From the NCBI RefSeq assembly GCF_002879885.1, contig NZ_PNYA01000027.1:49514-113513 (forward strand): DNA of 64,000 bases, given 5' to 3'. Of the stretch, positions 35,219 to 44,263 are shown in pieces. The position numbers were made by a program, and so were the translations under genes. The first letter of the stretch is position 1. Every line of letters starts with the position of its first letter. The notes beneath the pieces are model-generated. The model had not been told where the DNA came from. It worked only from the letters and a program-made list of their open reading frames with translations, and made no database searches. The stretch comes from Trinickia dabaoshanensis. GTDB taxonomy: Bacteria > Pseudomonadota > Gammaproteobacteria > Burkholderiales > Burkholderiaceae.

Positions 35219-36067
35219 TTGGCCGTATCCAATCTCGTCGCGGACGAAGCAGCACCCGACGCCGCAGCCGTTACGTCGAGCAGCTCGTTCTATCTCGCCA
35301 TGCGCATTTTGCCGGCTGCGCAGCGCGAGGCGATGTTTCAGATCTACGCATTTTGCCGCGCTGTCGACGACATCGCCGACAGCGATGCGCCGCGCGCCGA
35401 GCGCAGCGCCGGGCTCGAGCGCTGGCGCGCCGACATCGACGCCTGCTACGACGGCGAGCCGCGCCGAGCGCTGATTCCGCTCGCGCGCCAGATCCGCGCG
35501 TTCGGGCTGCGCCGCGAAGACTTCCACGCGATGATCGACGGCATGGCGATGGATGCCGCGGCCGATATTTGCGCACCCGACGAAGCGACGCTCGATCTGT
35601 ATTGCGACCGCGTGGCCAGCGCCGCGGGCCGCTTATCGGTGAGAGTGTTCGGGATGAGCGAGGACGCGGGGCATGCGCTGTCCCACCACCTCGGGCGCGC
35701 GTTGCAACTGACGAATATCTTGCGCGACATCGACGAAGACGCCGCGATCAACCGCTGCTACTTGCCGCGCGAATTGTTGGCGCGAGAAGGGATTGCCGCG
35801 ACCAATCCGCTCGAGATCGCCGACGATCCTTCGCTGCCGCGCGTGTGTGCGACGCTCGCGCAACGCGCGCTCGAGCATTTCGCCAAAGCCGACGCGATCA
35901 TGGACGGCGCACCGCGCAAAGCCGTGCGTGCGCCGCGGATCATGTCGGGCGTCTATCGTTGCCTGCTCGAACGCACGCTCGAGCGTGGCTTCGATGTGCC
36001 TCGCTCGCCGGTTGCGAAGCCGCGTCTGCGGCTGTTGGGAATCGTCGCCCGTTACGCGTTTTTTTGA
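35219..36067 (+). CDS. hpnD: Presqualene diphosphate synthase HpnD
   Basis: 282 residues with a TTG start at 35219, chosen because GGAG lies 7 nt upstream and the protein then begins MAVSNLVADE; a GTG at 35147 would add 24 residues. It belongs to the squalene/phytoene synthase fold. The first Asp-rich motif is DDIAD (50-54), the second NILRDIDEDAAINR (about 167-180). HpnD joins two farnesyl diphosphates to presqualene diphosphate, the first step of the bacterial HpnCDE route to squalene. It heads the hopanoid operon with shc and hpnG. Confidence 0.88.
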   Translation: MAVSNLVADEAAPDAAAVTSSSSFYLAMRILPAAQREAMFQIYAFCRAVDDIADSDAPRAERSAGLERWRADIDACYDGEPRRALIPLARQIRAFGLRREDFHAMIDGMAMDAAADICAPDEATLDLYCDRVASAAGRLSVRVFGMSEDAGHALSHHLGRALQLTNILRDIDEDAAINRCYLPRELLAREGIAATNPLEIADDPSLPRVCATLAQRALEHFAKADAIMDGAPRKAVRAPRIMSGVYRCLLERTLERGFDVPRSPVAKPRLRLLGIVARYAFF

Positions 36068-36172
36068 GCCGCGCACCGCGCCCGCTCGCGGGTCGATGCG
36101 ACCGCGGGCCGACGAGCTTAGACCGATAAGACGAACGACGAAGCCGCGCGCTTCGTCTCGAACACCATTGAG

Positions 36173-38173
36173 ATGCCGATGAACGACGTTACCGCCCCTT
36201 CCGCCATCGTGGCGGCCTCGAACAACGCCGATGCGACCCAAACACGGGTTGCGCTCGAGGCCGCGATCGAGCGCGCGACCGACGCCATCCTCGCCGATCA
36301 GCGGCCCGACGGACATTGGGTGTACGAACTCGAAGCGGACGCCACGATTCCCGCCGAGTACATCCTGCTCGTCCACTACCTGGGCGAGACGCCCAATCTC
36401 GAGCTCGAACGCAAGATCGTGCGCTACCTGCGCCGTATCCAAATGAGCGACGGCGGTTGGCCGCTTTTCACGGATGGCGCGATGGACGTCAGCGCGAGCG
36501 TGAAAGCGTATTTCGCGTTGAAGATGGCGGGCGAGCGCGAAGATGCCGAGCATATGCAAAGGGCGCGCTCGGCCATTCTCGGTGCCGGCGGCGCGGAGGC
36601 CGTCAACGTCTTCACGCGGATCTTGCTGGCACTGTTCGGTATCGTGCCTTGGAGCGCCGTGCCGATGATGCCCGTCGAGATCACGCTGCTGCCGCAATGG
36701 TTTCCGTTCCATTTGTCGAAGGTGTCGTACTGGGCGCGGACGGTCATCGTGCCGTTGCTCGTGCTCAATGCGCGGCGGCCCGTGGCGAAAAATCCGCGCG
36801 GCGTGCGTATAAACGAACTCTTTCTCGGCGATCCGGCGCGCACGGGCTTGCTGCCGCGCGCGGGGCATCAGAGCCGGGGCTGGTTCGGATTTTTCCGCGT
36901 CGTCGATACGGTATTGCGTGCGACCGACGGGCTATTCCCGAGGAAAACGCGGGAGCGCGCGATCCGGGCCGCCGTCGCGTTCGTCGATGAGCGGCTGAAC
37001 GGCGAAGACGGGCTCGGGGCGATTTTCCCCGCGATGGCGAACGCGGTGATGATGTACGACACGCTCGGCTACGGTCCCGACTATCCGAACCGCGCTATTG
37101 CGCGCGCATCGATCGAAAAACTGCTCGCGATCTCCGAAGACGAAGCGTATTGCCAGCCGTGCTTGTCGCCCGTTTGGGATACCTCGCTCGTCGCCCACGC
37201 GCTGCTCGAAACCGAAGCACCGAAGGCACAAGACGCGGTGCTGCGCGGCCTGCAATGGCTGCGGCCGTTGCAGGTGCTCGACGTGCGAGGCGACTGGATC
37301 TCGCGCCGTCCCAACGTGCGCCCGGGCGGCTGGGCGTTCCAGTATGCGAACCCGCATTACCCCGATGTCGACGACACGGCGGTCGTGGCATTGGCGATGG
37401 ATCGCGCGGCGGCGCTGACGAGCTCGAACGTCGATCGTGAGGCGATTGCTCGCGCACGCGAATGGATTGTCGGCATGCAAAGCAGCGACGGCGGATGGGG
37501 TGCGTTCGAGCCGGAAAACACGCAGTACTACTTGAACAACATTCCTTTCTCGGATCACGGCGCATTGCTCGACCCACCGACGGCCGACGTTTCGGGGCGA
37601 TGCTTGTCGATGCTCGCGCAACTGGGCGAGATGCCCGGCAATAGCGAACCGGCGCGGCGTGCATACGACTACCTGCTTGCCGAGCAGGAAGACGACGGCA
37701 GTTGGTATGGCCGCTGGGGCATGAACTACATCTACGGGACGTGGACGGCGCTGTGCGCGCTGAACGCGGCCGGTATCGCGCACGACGACACGCGCATCAA
37801 GCGCGCCGCGCAGTGGCTGATCTCGATTCAAAACGAAGACGGCGGCTGGGGCGAAGACGGCGCGAGCTACAAGCTCGACTATCGCGGCTACGAGAAGGCG
37901 ACGAGCACCGCGTCGCAAACGGCGTGGGCGGTGCTCGGTCTGATGGCCGCGGGCGCCGTGGACCATCCGGCTGTGGCGCGCGGCGTGGCGTATCTCGTCG
38001 GCACGCAGCGCGAGCATGGCTTGTGGGACGAAACGCGCTTTACCGCCACGGGCTTTCCGCGCGTGTTCTACCTGCGCTATCACGGCTATCGTAAGTTCTT
38101 CCCGCTGTGGGCACTGGCGCGATACCGCAATCTGAAGCGCGACGCTCGCGTGCGCGTGACGGTCGGCATGTAA
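36173..38173 (+). CDS. shc: Squalene-hopene cyclase
   Basis: 666 residues, normal for the family; a second ATG two codons in is equally possible. The enzyme folds squalene into hopene at the inner membrane by protonation. The catalytic DxDD motif is DVDD at 398-401 (HYPDVDDTAVVALAM). Repeated QW motifs run through the protein (QMSDGGWPLF, QSSDGGWGAFE, QEDDGSWYGRWG, QNEDGGWGEDG, QREHGLWDE). The stop overlaps the next gene's start by 1 nt (TAATG). Hopanoids stiffen the outer membrane. Confidence 0.96.
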   Translation: MPMNDVTAPSAIVAASNNADATQTRVALEAAIERATDAILADQRPDGHWVYELEADATIPAEYILLVHYLGETPNLELERKIVRYLRRIQMSDGGWPLFTDGAMDVSASVKAYFALKMAGEREDAEHMQRARSAILGAGGAEAVNVFTRILLALFGIVPWSAVPMMPVEITLLPQWFPFHLSKVSYWARTVIVPLLVLNARRPVAKNPRGVRINELFLGDPARTGLLPRAGHQSRGWFGFFRVVDTVLRATDGLFPRKTRERAIRAAVAFVDERLNGEDGLGAIFPAMANAVMMYDTLGYGPDYPNRAIARASIEKLLAISEDEAYCQPCLSPVWDTSLVAHALLETEAPKAQDAVLRGLQWLRPLQVLDVRGDWISRRPNVRPGGWAFQYANPHYPDVDDTAVVALAMDRAAALTSSNVDREAIARAREWIVGMQSSDGGWGAFEPENTQYYLNNIPFSDHGALLDPPTADVSGRCLSMLAQLGEMPGNSEPARRAYDYLLAEQEDDGSWYGRWGMNYIYGTWTALCALNAAGIAHDDTRIKRAAQWLISIQNEDGGWGEDGASYKLDYRGYEKATSTASQTAWAVLGLMAAGAVDHPAVARGVAYLVGTQREHGLWDETRFTATGFPRVFYLRYHGYRKFFPLWALARYRNLKRDARVRVTVGM

Positions 38174-38889
38174 TGACGGTTGGCGCGGCAAGGCCGCTCA
38201 TCATCGTCACGGGGATGGCGTTCGAGGCGCGTATTGCGCGTGGGCCCGGCGTCGAAGTCGTCTACGCCGCGCGCGCCGATGTGCTCGAACGGTCGTTGGT
38301 CCAGGCGCTGGCCCGCGGCGCATCGGGCGTGATGAGCTTCGGCACCGCGGGCGGGCTTGCGCCCGGCTTGATGCCCGGCGCACTCGTCGTGGCGAGTGCG
38401 ATCGACGGGCCGATGGGCCATCGATCGACCGATGCGCTTTGGAGCGAGCAAATCGCCGGCGCGCTGCGCGCATCGATGCCGGCGGCGCGCGTCGAACGCG
38501 GCTCGATGGCCGCGGTCTCGGCGCCCGTCGTCTCGCAACAGCAGAAGGAGGCGCTGCATGGCGCGACCGGGGCGCTCGCCGTCGATATGGAGTCGCACAT
38601 CGCCGCCGAGCAGGCCGGCGCGTATGGGGTGCCTTTCGCCGTATGCCGCGCCATCGTCGATCCTGCATGGCGAACCTTGCCCTCGGCGGCGACCGCGGGC
38701 TTGCGCGACGATGGCACGACGGCGCTCGCGCCGATTCTGCGCGAACTCGCGCGCGCGCCCGGGCAGTTGCCCGCTATGATCCGCCTCGCCTTCGATGCGC
38801 GCGCCGCCCGCGTATCGCTGGTTGCCGCTCGCGCGGCGCTGCAACGAGCGGGCGCGCTCAGCGCGGGCACCGCAGCGTCCCCGCGCTAA
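38173..38889 (+). CDS. hpnG: Hopanoid biosynthesis phosphorylase HpnG
   Basis: 238 residues, a nucleoside-phosphorylase-fold protein whose start overlaps the shc stop. The glycine-rich FGTAGGLAPGLMPG and the DMES motif (ALAVDMESHIAAEQAGAYGV) fit the purine nucleoside phosphorylase/MTAN superfamily. HpnG removes adenine from adenosylhopane to give a phosphorylated or ribosyl side chain. Its position in the operon indicates C35 bacteriohopanepolyol synthesis, though hpnH and later genes are not in the window. Confidence 0.88.
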   Translation: MTVGAARPLIIVTGMAFEARIARGPGVEVVYAARADVLERSLVQALARGASGVMSFGTAGGLAPGLMPGALVVASAIDGPMGHRSTDALWSEQIAGALRASMPAARVERGSMAAVSAPVVSQQQKEALHGATGALAVDMESHIAAEQAGAYGVPFAVCRAIVDPAWRTLPSAATAGLRDDGTTALAPILRELARAPGQLPAMIRLAFDARAARVSLVAARAALQRAGALSAGTAASPR

Positions 38890-39020
38890 GCTCCCAATCC
38901 TTCGTTTCGGCGGCGAAAACACTACCAGTTCTAGTAGATTCCAACCCATTGGTATTCCGATAGGCTCTTTCGATGGACCACTAGCCGGGTTCGATCGCGC
39001 GAATCATTCCGGAGACTACG

Positions 39021-40079
39021 ATGGGCGTGCTCAAGGTTGGCCTAGCGGGCATCGGCGCGCAGATGCAGCAGAACCTGCTCCCCGCGCTGCTGCAAACCCC
39101 GGGTATCGAGATTGTCGGCGCCTGCGATAGCGAGGCGGCGCGCGCCGGCGCGATTCATCGCTCCGTTCCCGGCATTCGGACGACCGACAGCGTGGCGGCG
39201 ATGGTCGATACGATGAGCCTGGATGCCATCGTCATGGCTTGCCCGCCGCATCTGCATTGGGAGCTGGCGATCAGTGCGATGCAGCGCGGTATCAGCGTCT
39301 TCGTCGAAAGACCGCCTTGCTCGACGCTGGACGAATTGCGTTTGCTCGTGGACATGGCTCGCCAGTGCGGCGTAAGAACCGGTGTGGGAATGAACCTGAG
39401 GTTTTCGCGGCCCATCCGGCAACTGCGCGAACTGACCGCGAGCGAAACGTTCGGCAATACGTCGAGCATTCAACTGACGCACTATGCGCATCAGCCGCGC
39501 ACCGCATTGCCGGGGCACGACACGGCATTGCGTTCCGTTTTGCTTGGACATGCGCTTCAATCGATCGACTTGGCGGTAACGTTCGGCCGCGGCGAGCTCA
39601 TCGATGTCCAGTCGCACGTGCGCCGCTATGGCGAAGCGTTGACCGTCGAAGCCGAGTGCAGGTTCGCGTCCGGGGCCACGGCAACCTTGCTGCTGGGAAC
39701 GACGCTTCCTCACTTCGAATTTCACATCAAGCTCATCGGCTCGAACTCGGCCACGGCCGAACTCGACGATCGCGGGGACATCACGCTGCGGGGGGCCGAA
39801 CCCGGCTCATATGCGGAAATCGACGCGCAAACGCCGTTCGATTTCGGCCCCGATCGCGGCGGTTACGATAGCGAACTGCATCGATTCTTCGAGGCCTGCC
39901 GGACGCGCACGCGTTTCGAGGCGGACTTTTACAGCCTGCTGCCGACCTACCGAATCGTCGAGGCCATTTGCGATGCCGATCGGGCGACGGAGCGCGAGCA
40001 CGATAGCGCCGCCGCGACGCGCGAGGGGTGGCATATATCGCCGCCGGCCGGCACAGGGCTCGGGCGCTTCCCTCACTGA
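39021..40079 (+). CDS. Gfo/Idh/MocA-family oxidoreductase
   Basis: 352 residues. The N-terminal NAD(P) domain shows VGLAGIGAQMQQNLLPAL and VMACPPHLHWELAI. The usual EKP motif in this family reads ERPPCSTLDEL here, so the key Lys is replaced by Arg. The C-terminal part is the typical mixed-sheet substrate domain. Sugar or inositol derivatives are usual substrates, and the Lys-to-Arg change makes normal dehydrogenase chemistry uncertain. No sugar gene is adjacent. Confidence 0.85.
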   Translation: MGVLKVGLAGIGAQMQQNLLPALLQTPGIEIVGACDSEAARAGAIHRSVPGIRTTDSVAAMVDTMSLDAIVMACPPHLHWELAISAMQRGISVFVERPPCSTLDELRLLVDMARQCGVRTGVGMNLRFSRPIRQLRELTASETFGNTSSIQLTHYAHQPRTALPGHDTALRSVLLGHALQSIDLAVTFGRGELIDVQSHVRRYGEALTVEAECRFASGATATLLLGTTLPHFEFHIKLIGSNSATAELDDRGDITLRGAEPGSYAEIDAQTPFDFGPDRGGYDSELHRFFEACRTRTRFEADFYSLLPTYRIVEAICDADRATEREHDSAAATREGWHISPPAGTGLGRFPH

Positions 40080-40088
40080 GCGTCTCAG

Positions 40089-40107
40089 CCGCCTGCTTCG
40101 CAGGCGG
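40089..40107 (+). terminator. Terminator-like hairpin
   Basis: CCGCCTGC-TTC-GCAGGCGG is a perfect 8-bp stem with a 3-nt loop, 10 nt after the oxidoreductase stop. No T-run follows, so termination is uncertain. Confidence 0.45.
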
Positions 40108-40199
40108 TGGCCCTCGATCCTGGGCGCTTAGCTTCCCTGATACCATCACCACGGTTTTGCCCGGGGTATGGCATGTTTCATTAAACAAGGAGTGAGGCT

Positions 40200-40796
40200 T
40201 TGGCCACGAGCGAGCGTGAAGGCGGTCGCGTGCGAATCACGTCGACCGAACTGCTGTCCGACAACTGGTACATCCTGCGCAAACACACTTTCGATTTTTT
40301 GCGCAGAGACGGCACATGGCAGACATTGACGCGAGAGGTCTACGATCGCGGCAACGGCGCGACGATCCTGCTTTACAACACCGAAAAGAAAACGGTCGTC
40401 TTGACGCGCCAATTCCGTCTTCCCGCGTTCGTGAACGAGCATGACGGCATGCTGATCGAAACGTGCGCGGGACTGCTCGATCGCGACGATGCGGAAACGT
40501 GCATCCGCAAAGAGACCGAAGAAGAGACCGGCTACCGCGTGAAAAACGTGCGCAAGGTTTTCGAGGCATTCATGAGCCCCGGTTCGGTCACCGAGCGCCT
40601 GTACTTTTTCGTCGGCGAATACTTCGGCAAGGATAAAGTGAGCGAAGGCGGCGGCGTGGAATCGGACGGCGAGGAGATAGAGGTGCTCGAGATGACGCTC
40701 GACGATGCGCTTGCGCGCGTGGATCGCGGCGAAATCATGGATGGCAAAACGATCATGCTGTTGCAATATGCCAAGCTGCATCGGTTGATCGATTAG
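40200..40796 (+). CDS. nudK: Nudix pyrophosphatase, NudK type
   Basis: 198 residues with a TTG start at 40200. AAGGAG lies 8 nt before it, and no in-frame ATG fits the conserved N-terminus (LLSDNWYILRKHTFDFLRRD). The Nudix box is in AGLLDRDDAETCIRKETEEE, followed by TGY, close to the G-x5-E-x7-REUxEExGU rule except that its arginine is replaced by lysine (IRKETEEE). NudK cleaves GDP-mannose and related sugar nucleotides. The stretch VLTRQFRLPAFVNEHDGMLI also matches the NudK group. The next gene starts 26 nt later, so an operon is possible. Confidence 0.88.
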   Translation: MATSEREGGRVRITSTELLSDNWYILRKHTFDFLRRDGTWQTLTREVYDRGNGATILLYNTEKKTVVLTRQFRLPAFVNEHDGMLIETCAGLLDRDDAETCIRKETEEETGYRVKNVRKVFEAFMSPGSVTERLYFFVGEYFGKDKVSEGGGVESDGEEIEVLEMTLDDALARVDRGEIMDGKTIMLLQYAKLHRLID

Positions 40797-40822
40797 ACGC
40801 TTGCATCGCCAAGGGATATCAC

Positions 40823-41494
40823 ATGTCGCGCAATTTCTCGCTGCTGTTCGATTTGGACGGCACGCTCGTGAATACGGACGAGCTTCATTTCCATGCGTTT
40901 CAAGTCTTGCTCGGTGAGCTTGGGCGCAGCTTGACGCTCGAGACGTATCAGTCGCGCATCATGGGCGCGACGAACGACGTCATCATGCGCGAATTCTTTC
41001 CGGACGTGCCGCAGAGCCGGCATCGGCAACTGGCCGATCGCAAAGAGGCGCTGTTTCGTGCGTCGGTGAGCCGCTTGGAGCCCACGGCGGGGGCATTGGA
41101 ATTATTCGATTGGGCCTGCTCGCGAGGCGTGGGTATCGCCGTTGTGACGAACGCACCGCGGGCCAATGCGCAGTTGCTGCTCAACGGGCTAGGGCTGGCG
41201 GATCGTATCGACACGCTCGTCATCGCCGACGAATTGGCGCGCGGCAAGCCCGATCCTTTGCCGTATCTGACCGGCCTCGAGCGGCTCGGCGGCGATGCTC
41301 GGCACGCTGTCGCGTTCGAAGATTCGCTTTCCGGTATTCGCGCGGCGAGCGCCGCAAAAATCTACACCTTCGGCATGCGCACGGCGCTGCCCGCCCAGAC
41401 GCTGCTCGATGCGGGTGCCGGCGACGTGATCGACGATTTCACGGCGCCCTCGTTGTGGCGCATGCTCGACGAAGCCGTGCAAACGGTCTCATAG
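40823..41494 (+). CDS. HAD-family phosphatase (phosphoglucomutase/phosphoglycolate-like)
   Basis: 223 residues. The first HAD motif is LLFDLDGTLVNTDELHFHAF, with the nucleophile Asp and the acid Asp two residues later. The helical cap follows, then motif II in VVTNAPRAN, the Lys in LARGKPDPLPYL, and the acidic pair in AVAFEDSLSGIRAA. The enzyme hydrolyses a small phosphate ester, for example a sugar phosphate; the substrate cannot be told. It follows the nudK gene closely. Confidence 0.88.
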   Translation: MSRNFSLLFDLDGTLVNTDELHFHAFQVLLGELGRSLTLETYQSRIMGATNDVIMREFFPDVPQSRHRQLADRKEALFRASVSRLEPTAGALELFDWACSRGVGIAVVTNAPRANAQLLLNGLGLADRIDTLVIADELARGKPDPLPYLTGLERLGGDARHAVAFEDSLSGIRAASAAKIYTFGMRTALPAQTLLDAGAGDVIDDFTAPSLWRMLDEAVQTVS

Positions 41495-41526
41495 CCGGGC
41501 CATTGCCGTCAGGGCGCAAGCGCGCA

Positions 41527-41790
41527 TCAGCTTGCGCCGAATCCTTGCACCGTCGATTGCAGCACCGCGCCGCAACTCGTCTTGTGGCCGTCGAATGCCA
41601 CGGCGCGCCCGTCGACGACGAATTGCGGATCGCCTTCGACGATCATGCAGTTCTCATGTCCGTTTTGGGGGCAGGTGCACGTGTCGCCGACGCAGGCGAC
41701 GGGAACGCCGTCGACTTCGAAATTCGAAGCGCCGGTCACCACTTTGCCGCCGTGGCTCGTCGGATCGCCGACACGGATCACGTTTTTCAT
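41527..41790 (-). CDS. PAAR-domain protein (type VI secretion tip candidate)
   Basis: 87 residues, a single PAAR domain: VIRVGDPTSHGGKVVTGASN, GVPVACVGDTCTCPQNGHEN, VDGRAVAFDGHKTSCGAVL. PAAR proteins form the zinc-binding tip of the VgrG spike of type VI secretion. There is no fused toxin, VgrG, or adaptor gene nearby, so this is an orphan PAAR or a housekeeping tip for a system elsewhere. It is transcribed against its neighbours and has no downstream partner. Confidence 0.88.
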   Translation of the reverse strand: MKNVIRVGDPTSHGGKVVTGASNFEVDGVPVACVGDTCTCPQNGHENCMIVEGDPQFVVDGRAVAFDGHKTSCGAVLQSTVQGFGAS

Positions 41791-41980
41791 TTGGCTTCCC
41801 TCGTTCGTCGATTTGTAATGCCCGCCATTATACGAAGGCCGAGCGGGCGGGTTGTGTCGCGCTCGCGAGACAACCCGCGCGCGGATAAGCGCTGGATTCG
41901 TGGGGTATTATGCAGCGCGCCCGGTCCATCGGCAGTCGGCCGAACTTTTACGCGAGGGGCAGTCACGAATGGAGGCAAGG

Positions 41981-42475
41981 ATGCGAGTCGTCGTTGGTTG
42001 GATACTGTTGTTCATCGCGTTGGCATTTAGGCCGGCTTTTGCGTCGGGCGACGACGCGATGCTGACCGTCGGCGGCAACATCGAGCATGTGACCGATCAA
42101 GCTTCGCACACGTACCGATTCTCTAAAGCCGATTTGCTCGCGCTCGGCACGAGCACGATCAAGACCTCTACGAATTGGACGCCGGTTAGCGTGTGGCGCG
42201 GCCCTTCCTTACAAAGCGTTTTACAGAAAGTCGGCGCCCACGGGGAAGTCCTCCGTGTGTACGCGCTCGACGATTACGAGCACGACGTTCCGGTTTCGGA
42301 CGTGCAAAAGTACGGCGTGATTCTGGCATTCGAACGCAATGGCGTCCCTTTGGCGCCGAATAAGTTCGGCCCGTTGATGCTGGTTTATCCGCGAGATGCC
42401 GAGCCGGACGCACTCAATCGGGCTTCGATCGAAGCCCGCTTCGTGTGGCAAATCTATAAGATCGTCGTCAAATGA
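41981..42475 (+). CDS. Exported molybdopterin-fold (SUOX-like) protein without cysteine
   Basis: 164 residues from the ATG at 41981, preceded by GGAGG at 5 nt; an ATG at 41969 is an alternative. A signal peptide (VVVGWILLFIALAFRPAFAS) directs it to the periplasm. The rest resembles the sulfite-oxidase molybdopterin-binding fold: FSKADLLALGTSTIKTSTNW, VWRGPSLQSVLQKVGA, YALDDYEHDVPVSDV, MLVYPRDAE. The Cys that ligates molybdenum in enzymes is absent; the mature protein has no Cys at all. It is translationally coupled to the downstream kinase, so a sensing rather than catalytic role is likely. Confidence 0.75.
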   Translation: MRVVVGWILLFIALAFRPAFASGDDAMLTVGGNIEHVTDQASHTYRFSKADLLALGTSTIKTSTNWTPVSVWRGPSLQSVLQKVGAHGEVLRVYALDDYEHDVPVSDVQKYGVILAFERNGVPLAPNKFGPLMLVYPRDAEPDALNRASIEARFVWQIYKIVVK

Positions 42476-44259
42476 GACTGCTTCGCCGGTTCGGTGCGAA
42501 GAAGTCCCTATCGACGACGGTCGGCCTGCTGCTCCTCGCGTTTGTCGTTTGGGTGTACTACGCCTATGTGCTGTTGCTGTCGCCGGCGAGTTTGAGCGCG
42601 CTTGCCGGTCCTCAGGAGAACTATTACTGGCCGGTAGCGCAACTTCAGGTTGCGACCTACAAGGCGAAGATCGCGCTGCTTTTGTACGCCGACGGCCGCG
42701 TGGATTTTTCCGAAGTGCAGCGGCGATTCGATGTGCTCGAGTCCCGATACTCGATTCTCGCGACGCCATCGGATTCCACGGCGATCTTTCAGGGTAATGA
42801 AACTTCCCAGCGGGCGATCGCCGCTATCGGTTCGGTAATCGAATCCGCCAAGCGCGAACTACCCGGCGTGCGGGCCGATCGCAGTCGCGCGATCGATGTT
42901 TCCGTGGGTTTGGATAAGTTTTCCGACCCATTCGACGAGATCATGGAGAGTGTGAGTTCCGTCGAAATCGCACGCAGAGACGAGGTCTACGACGATCTGA
43001 TCGGAAAGCGGCATCTGTTCTTTCTGAGCGGCCTGTTGTTGATGGCATTGTTGGCCGGCACGGGCGTGCTCGCGATCAGATTGCTGCGTCATCGCCGCCG
43101 CTTGCGGATACAACAGGCGGCGGCCATGGAGGCGGAGCGGGCGGCCATCCAATCGAAAAATGCATTCTTGGGCATGATCGGTCACGAGCTTCGCACGCCA
43201 TTGCAAAGCATCATCAGCGTGACCGATACACTGCTCGAGCGATCGTTTCCGGAGCGAGACGCGGCGCTGGTGCGTCGTCTCGCGGTAGCGGCCGCGCGCC
43301 TCGAAGCGCAGATGAAGGATTTGACGGATTTCGCCCGGCTCGACGCCGGCGTGCTGCAACTTCGGGAGCAAGAGTTTCAGCCGAGTGTGCTTATCGACAC
43401 GATGATCGAGGAGGCGCGCGAGGCAGCCAGGAGAAAGCATCTAACGGTTCGTTCGGAGCTCTCGGATTTAGGCGGATGGTACCTGTCCGACCCTGACCGA
43501 ATACGGCAAATTATGACGAACCTGATATCGAATGCGATCCGGTATACGAATGAAGGCGGCATTACGGTGCGCGCTTGCGTCAGTATGTCGAACAATGCGC
43601 CGACGCTCGATATCGTGGTGGAAGACACCGGGTCGGGTATGCCGGCCGACTCCGTCGAGCGCGTGTTTCGACCTTTCACGCGACTGGACGAACCGGGCAT
43701 GAAGCGGATCGAAGGTGCCGGAATCGGTCTTGCAATCGTGAAAGGACTCGTCGGCCTGCTCCAGGGTTCGCTGCGTATGGAAACGGGGATCGGCGAGGGA
43801 ACGAGAGTCTATGTGACGATACCGATTGCGATCGCTTCGTCCGGTAATGGCAATAGTGAAGCCGCGCTTCGCGATGCCTCGTCGATTCTCGGCAAACGCG
43901 TACTCGTGGTGGACGACGAAGACTCCGCGCGCGATTCGTTGGCGGACATCGTGTCGTCACTGGGTGCCGACGTCGATATCGCCGCTAATGCGCAGGAGGC
44001 ACTCGAGGCGCTGCGCGAGTCCCGATACGATGCGGTTTTGCTCGACGTGCAAATGCCGGGCGAGGATGGCGTGCAAGTGGCGGGCAAGGTACGATCGGGA
44101 GACGGGCCCAACCGCGACGTGCCGATCATTGCGGTCAGCGCGTATTTCGGTGAGCAGTTGGTGATCGGCGATCCGCCGTTATTTACCAAGCATCTTCATA
44201 AGCCGGTTCGCAAAACGGTATTGCGCGATGCCTTGGTCGAGGTCTGTTTCGGGACGTAA
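42472..44259 (+). CDS. Membrane hybrid histidine kinase
   Basis: 595 residues; its start overlaps the preceding stop (ATGA). Membrane segments at about 13-35 and 181-202 flank a periplasmic helical domain. Then come HisKA with His238 (GMIGHELRTPL), an ATPase domain with DTGSGMP and GAGIGLAIVK, and a C-terminal receiver with Asp525 (VLLDVQMPGEDG). It probably pairs with the coupled periplasmic molybdopterin-fold protein as its ligand-binding partner. The gene that follows 4 nt later encodes a glycosyltransferase-like protein, which hints at an envelope-related output. Confidence 0.9.
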   Translation: MRLLRRFGAKKSLSTTVGLLLLAFVVWVYYAYVLLLSPASLSALAGPQENYYWPVAQLQVATYKAKIALLLYADGRVDFSEVQRRFDVLESRYSILATPSDSTAIFQGNETSQRAIAAIGSVIESAKRELPGVRADRSRAIDVSVGLDKFSDPFDEIMESVSSVEIARRDEVYDDLIGKRHLFFLSGLLLMALLAGTGVLAIRLLRHRRRLRIQQAAAMEAERAAIQSKNAFLGMIGHELRTPLQSIISVTDTLLERSFPERDAALVRRLAVAAARLEAQMKDLTDFARLDAGVLQLREQEFQPSVLIDTMIEEAREAARRKHLTVRSELSDLGGWYLSDPDRIRQIMTNLISNAIRYTNEGGITVRACVSMSNNAPTLDIVVEDTGSGMPADSVERVFRPFTRLDEPGMKRIEGAGIGLAIVKGLVGLLQGSLRMETGIGEGTRVYVTIPIAIASSGNGNSEAALRDASSILGKRVLVVDDEDSARDSLADIVSSLGADVDIAANAQEALEALRESRYDAVLLDVQMPGEDGVQVAGKVRSGDGPNRDVPIIAVSAYFGEQLVIGDPPLFTKHLHKPVRKTVLRDALVEVCFGT

Positions 44260-44263
44260 CGTG

